This document shows, piece by piece, positions 62,370 through 64,000 of a stretch of DNA of 64,000 bases. The notes beneath the pieces were generated by a model. The model worked only from the letters and a program-made list of their open reading frames with translations, had not been told where the DNA came from and searched no databases. This DNA is from Asterias rubens (taxonomy: Eukaryota; Echinodermata; Asteroidea; Forcipulatida; Asteriidae), in NCBI RefSeq assembly GCF_902459465.1, contig NC_047072.1:15977776-16041775 (forward strand), given 5' to 3'. The position numbers and the translations under genes are program-made. Numbering within the stretch: position 1 is the stretch's first letter; every line of letters begins with the position of its first letter.

Positions 62370-62690
62370 CTACAACAAATAGTTAACATTGGACTCAAAG
62401 ATTAACTCCAAATCAATAACAATGTCTAGGATGATATAGTCTATGACAAGGCTCCTAGCTGGCTCAATGAAGATAACTCAAACTACTGGGCCATTAAGCA
62501 CCTTGATACCTACAACAAATAGTTAACATTGGACTCAAAGATTGACTTAAAGTCAATAACAATGTCTAGGATGATATAGTCTATGACAAGGCTCCTAGCT
62601 GGCTCAACGAAGATAACTCAAACTACTGGGACATTAAGCACCTTGATACCTACAACAAATAGTTCATAATTGGACTCAAAGATTGACTTA
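62345..62690. repeat. Three tandem copies of a ~140-bp unit spanning a splice acceptor
   Basis: CCATTAAGCACCTTGATACC followed by TACAACAAATAGTT occurs at about 62351, 62491 and 62631, with matching spacers (TGTCTAGGATGATATAGTCT, AGGCTCCTAGCTGGCTCAA). The copy at 62351 contains the real acceptor and first ~25 nt of a CYB5R4 exon. The other two are intronic copies upstream of it in transcription sense. Confidence 0.95.
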
Positions 62691-62945
62691 AAATCAATAA
62701 CAGTATAGTCTATGATGATGGATTTTATAACTTTATGCTATTATTTAATTATAACAAATACTTGATAATACAATGCTAAAAATTTGCCTCAAAGATACTG
62801 AAGGCGCTTTACTAAGTTTTGATAATTGATGCCAACATTTAGTCAAAAAATTAAAAGTATACAATAATATAACACACTTACTACAAGCATATAAGACTAA
62901 GGTTGGACTATGGGTTTTCCAAGCTACAACAACTAATACACTCTA

Positions 62946-63540
62946 TTATATAACACCCAAGCAGATCCTTGCCATTAGATTGGAGGATTGTCCGTCACGT
63001 GTTAGTAAATAAAAGTACTATTGCACGCTACGTCACTCACCATGCATTTTTCATTCCATTCACCGTGCATTTTTCATTCCATTCACCGGGCATTTCGTTC
63101 CATCCAATTAGTACTGTTTCAAGGTGCGAAAAACATCACTGTGTGCGCTTGTCTTTAGTAATTCAGTAGTACCATGCTCCATGGTAGTACAGTTACTGCA
63201 AGGCACATACTACATTACACCACCCGCGTGTTCAAAAATAGCACTACAGAACGCACATAGTCACTGTTGAATCCAACAGGCCGAATCAAAAGAAACAGGT
63301 GTAATGTCACAATCAGAAATTGTAGGCAAGATTTGTTTATTTTGAAAGTTGTATCTTCCAATCAAAACTTGGATGTTATATAAAACTAACAAAAAATCTG
63401 TTTCATCTGGCAATAAAGCGACTATTTTCATTCATTGAAAGATGGAATAATCCATTCAACGAGGTAGAACATTCCATCTTTCAACTCATGAACATATTTG
63501 CACTAATGCTCTCCTAAACATTCATTATTACTTCATTCTA
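62946..63540. repeat. Composite foldback element, copy 2 (inverted relative to 36970-37462)
   Basis: TTATATAACACCCAAGCAGA at 62946 and its inverse ending at 63383 (CTTGGATGTTATATAA) bound a 438-bp part with GGAGGATTGTCCGTCACGTG and GCACGCTACGTCACTC. A worn palindrome follows (ATTGAAAGATGGAATAATCC, then AACATTCCATCTTTCAACTC) at 63425-63540. Confidence 0.85.
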
Positions 63541-63544
63541 CTAT

Positions 63545-64000
63545 TGTTGGTAACATTGGGGTTCCTACGTAAAAATTGCTATAACATGTAAAGGAAAACA
63601 ATGAATGCCCTTTATTACAGAACCAAATATTTAAACATTATGAGATATCTTCAGTCTATTTATAGTTGTTCATCTTGGGCAGGTGTTTTGATCAGTTACC
63701 AGATAAGTGCACATCATTGGTGTTTACATTATTATTATCAGTAGTAGAAGCAGTCGTAGTATAAACTCACATATTTATACAGACATAGCTAGATCTTGCT
63801 GCACTTCACGAATGAGTTGAAGTGCCATACGACAGAGTCAAGCCCACTTTGTGTATGAAGGTACACACAAGTGAAGCTTGGGTATGACAAGTTTGAAAAG
63901 CAGCATATAGTGTAACCACATATTTTAAGGAGGGGGGGGGGCAAGCAGGCGCAAAGGCCGAATAGGGGGGATTTAATGTATTGAACCATTCATTTAAGCA
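63545..64000. other. No gene recognised
   Basis: Presumably intron or upstream part of the CYB5R4 gene. A G run lies at 63932-63940. I found no exon in the required phase. Confidence 0.4.

Overview
This window is animal nuclear DNA. It has spliced genes with GT-AG introns, tRNA-derived SINEs, decayed non-LTR and Penelope-like retroelements, many short inverted-repeat elements, and long homogenised satellites. The protein families and the repeat style fit a marine deuterostome invertebrate. I infer an echinoderm, possibly a sea star, but only from gene and repeat character, not from a database match.

Layout. 1-20 kb is gene-poor: a G-rich 124-bp minisatellite, several TIR/foldback elements, SINEs, a broken LINE reverse transcriptase (10.0-11.5 kb), a 0.33-kb duplicated block, a 65-bp satellite carrying POU octamers, and Penelope-like and LINE relics. 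A weak candidate minus-strand gene is supported by two exons (5920-5863 and 3030-2979). 20.3-28.5 kb is a tandem array of about nine 0.90-0.93-kb units. Eight of them keep a 91-bp block bounded by splice consensus on the minus strand. 29-37.5 kb holds several TTAA-flanked inverted-repeat elements, one of them interrupted by a foldback element.

38-63 kb carries the real genes. Two TRIM-type genes lie head to head: one on minus (RING, B-box1, B-box2, coiled coil, NHL-like; two coding exons, 622 aa) and one on plus (RING, B-box2, coiled coil, NHL-like; 601 aa). An NF-kappaB-like site lies between them. Next come a single-exon 446-aa disordered protein of unknown function (minus), a six-exon cytosolic sulfotransferase (minus, 325 aa, including a GC-AG intron), and the five 3' exons of a CYB5R4-like cytochrome b5 reductase (minus; the gene continues past the window end). 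A 15-copy 117-bp satellite separates the last two genes.

The genes are not an operon. The TRIM pair probably shares a regulatory interval and may act in ubiquitin-dependent signalling or innate defence. The sulfotransferase and CYB5R4 are metabolic enzymes. Splice models were assembled by eye from consensus sites, reading-phase agreement and continuity of protein motifs. Untranslated exons and repeat boundaries are approximate.
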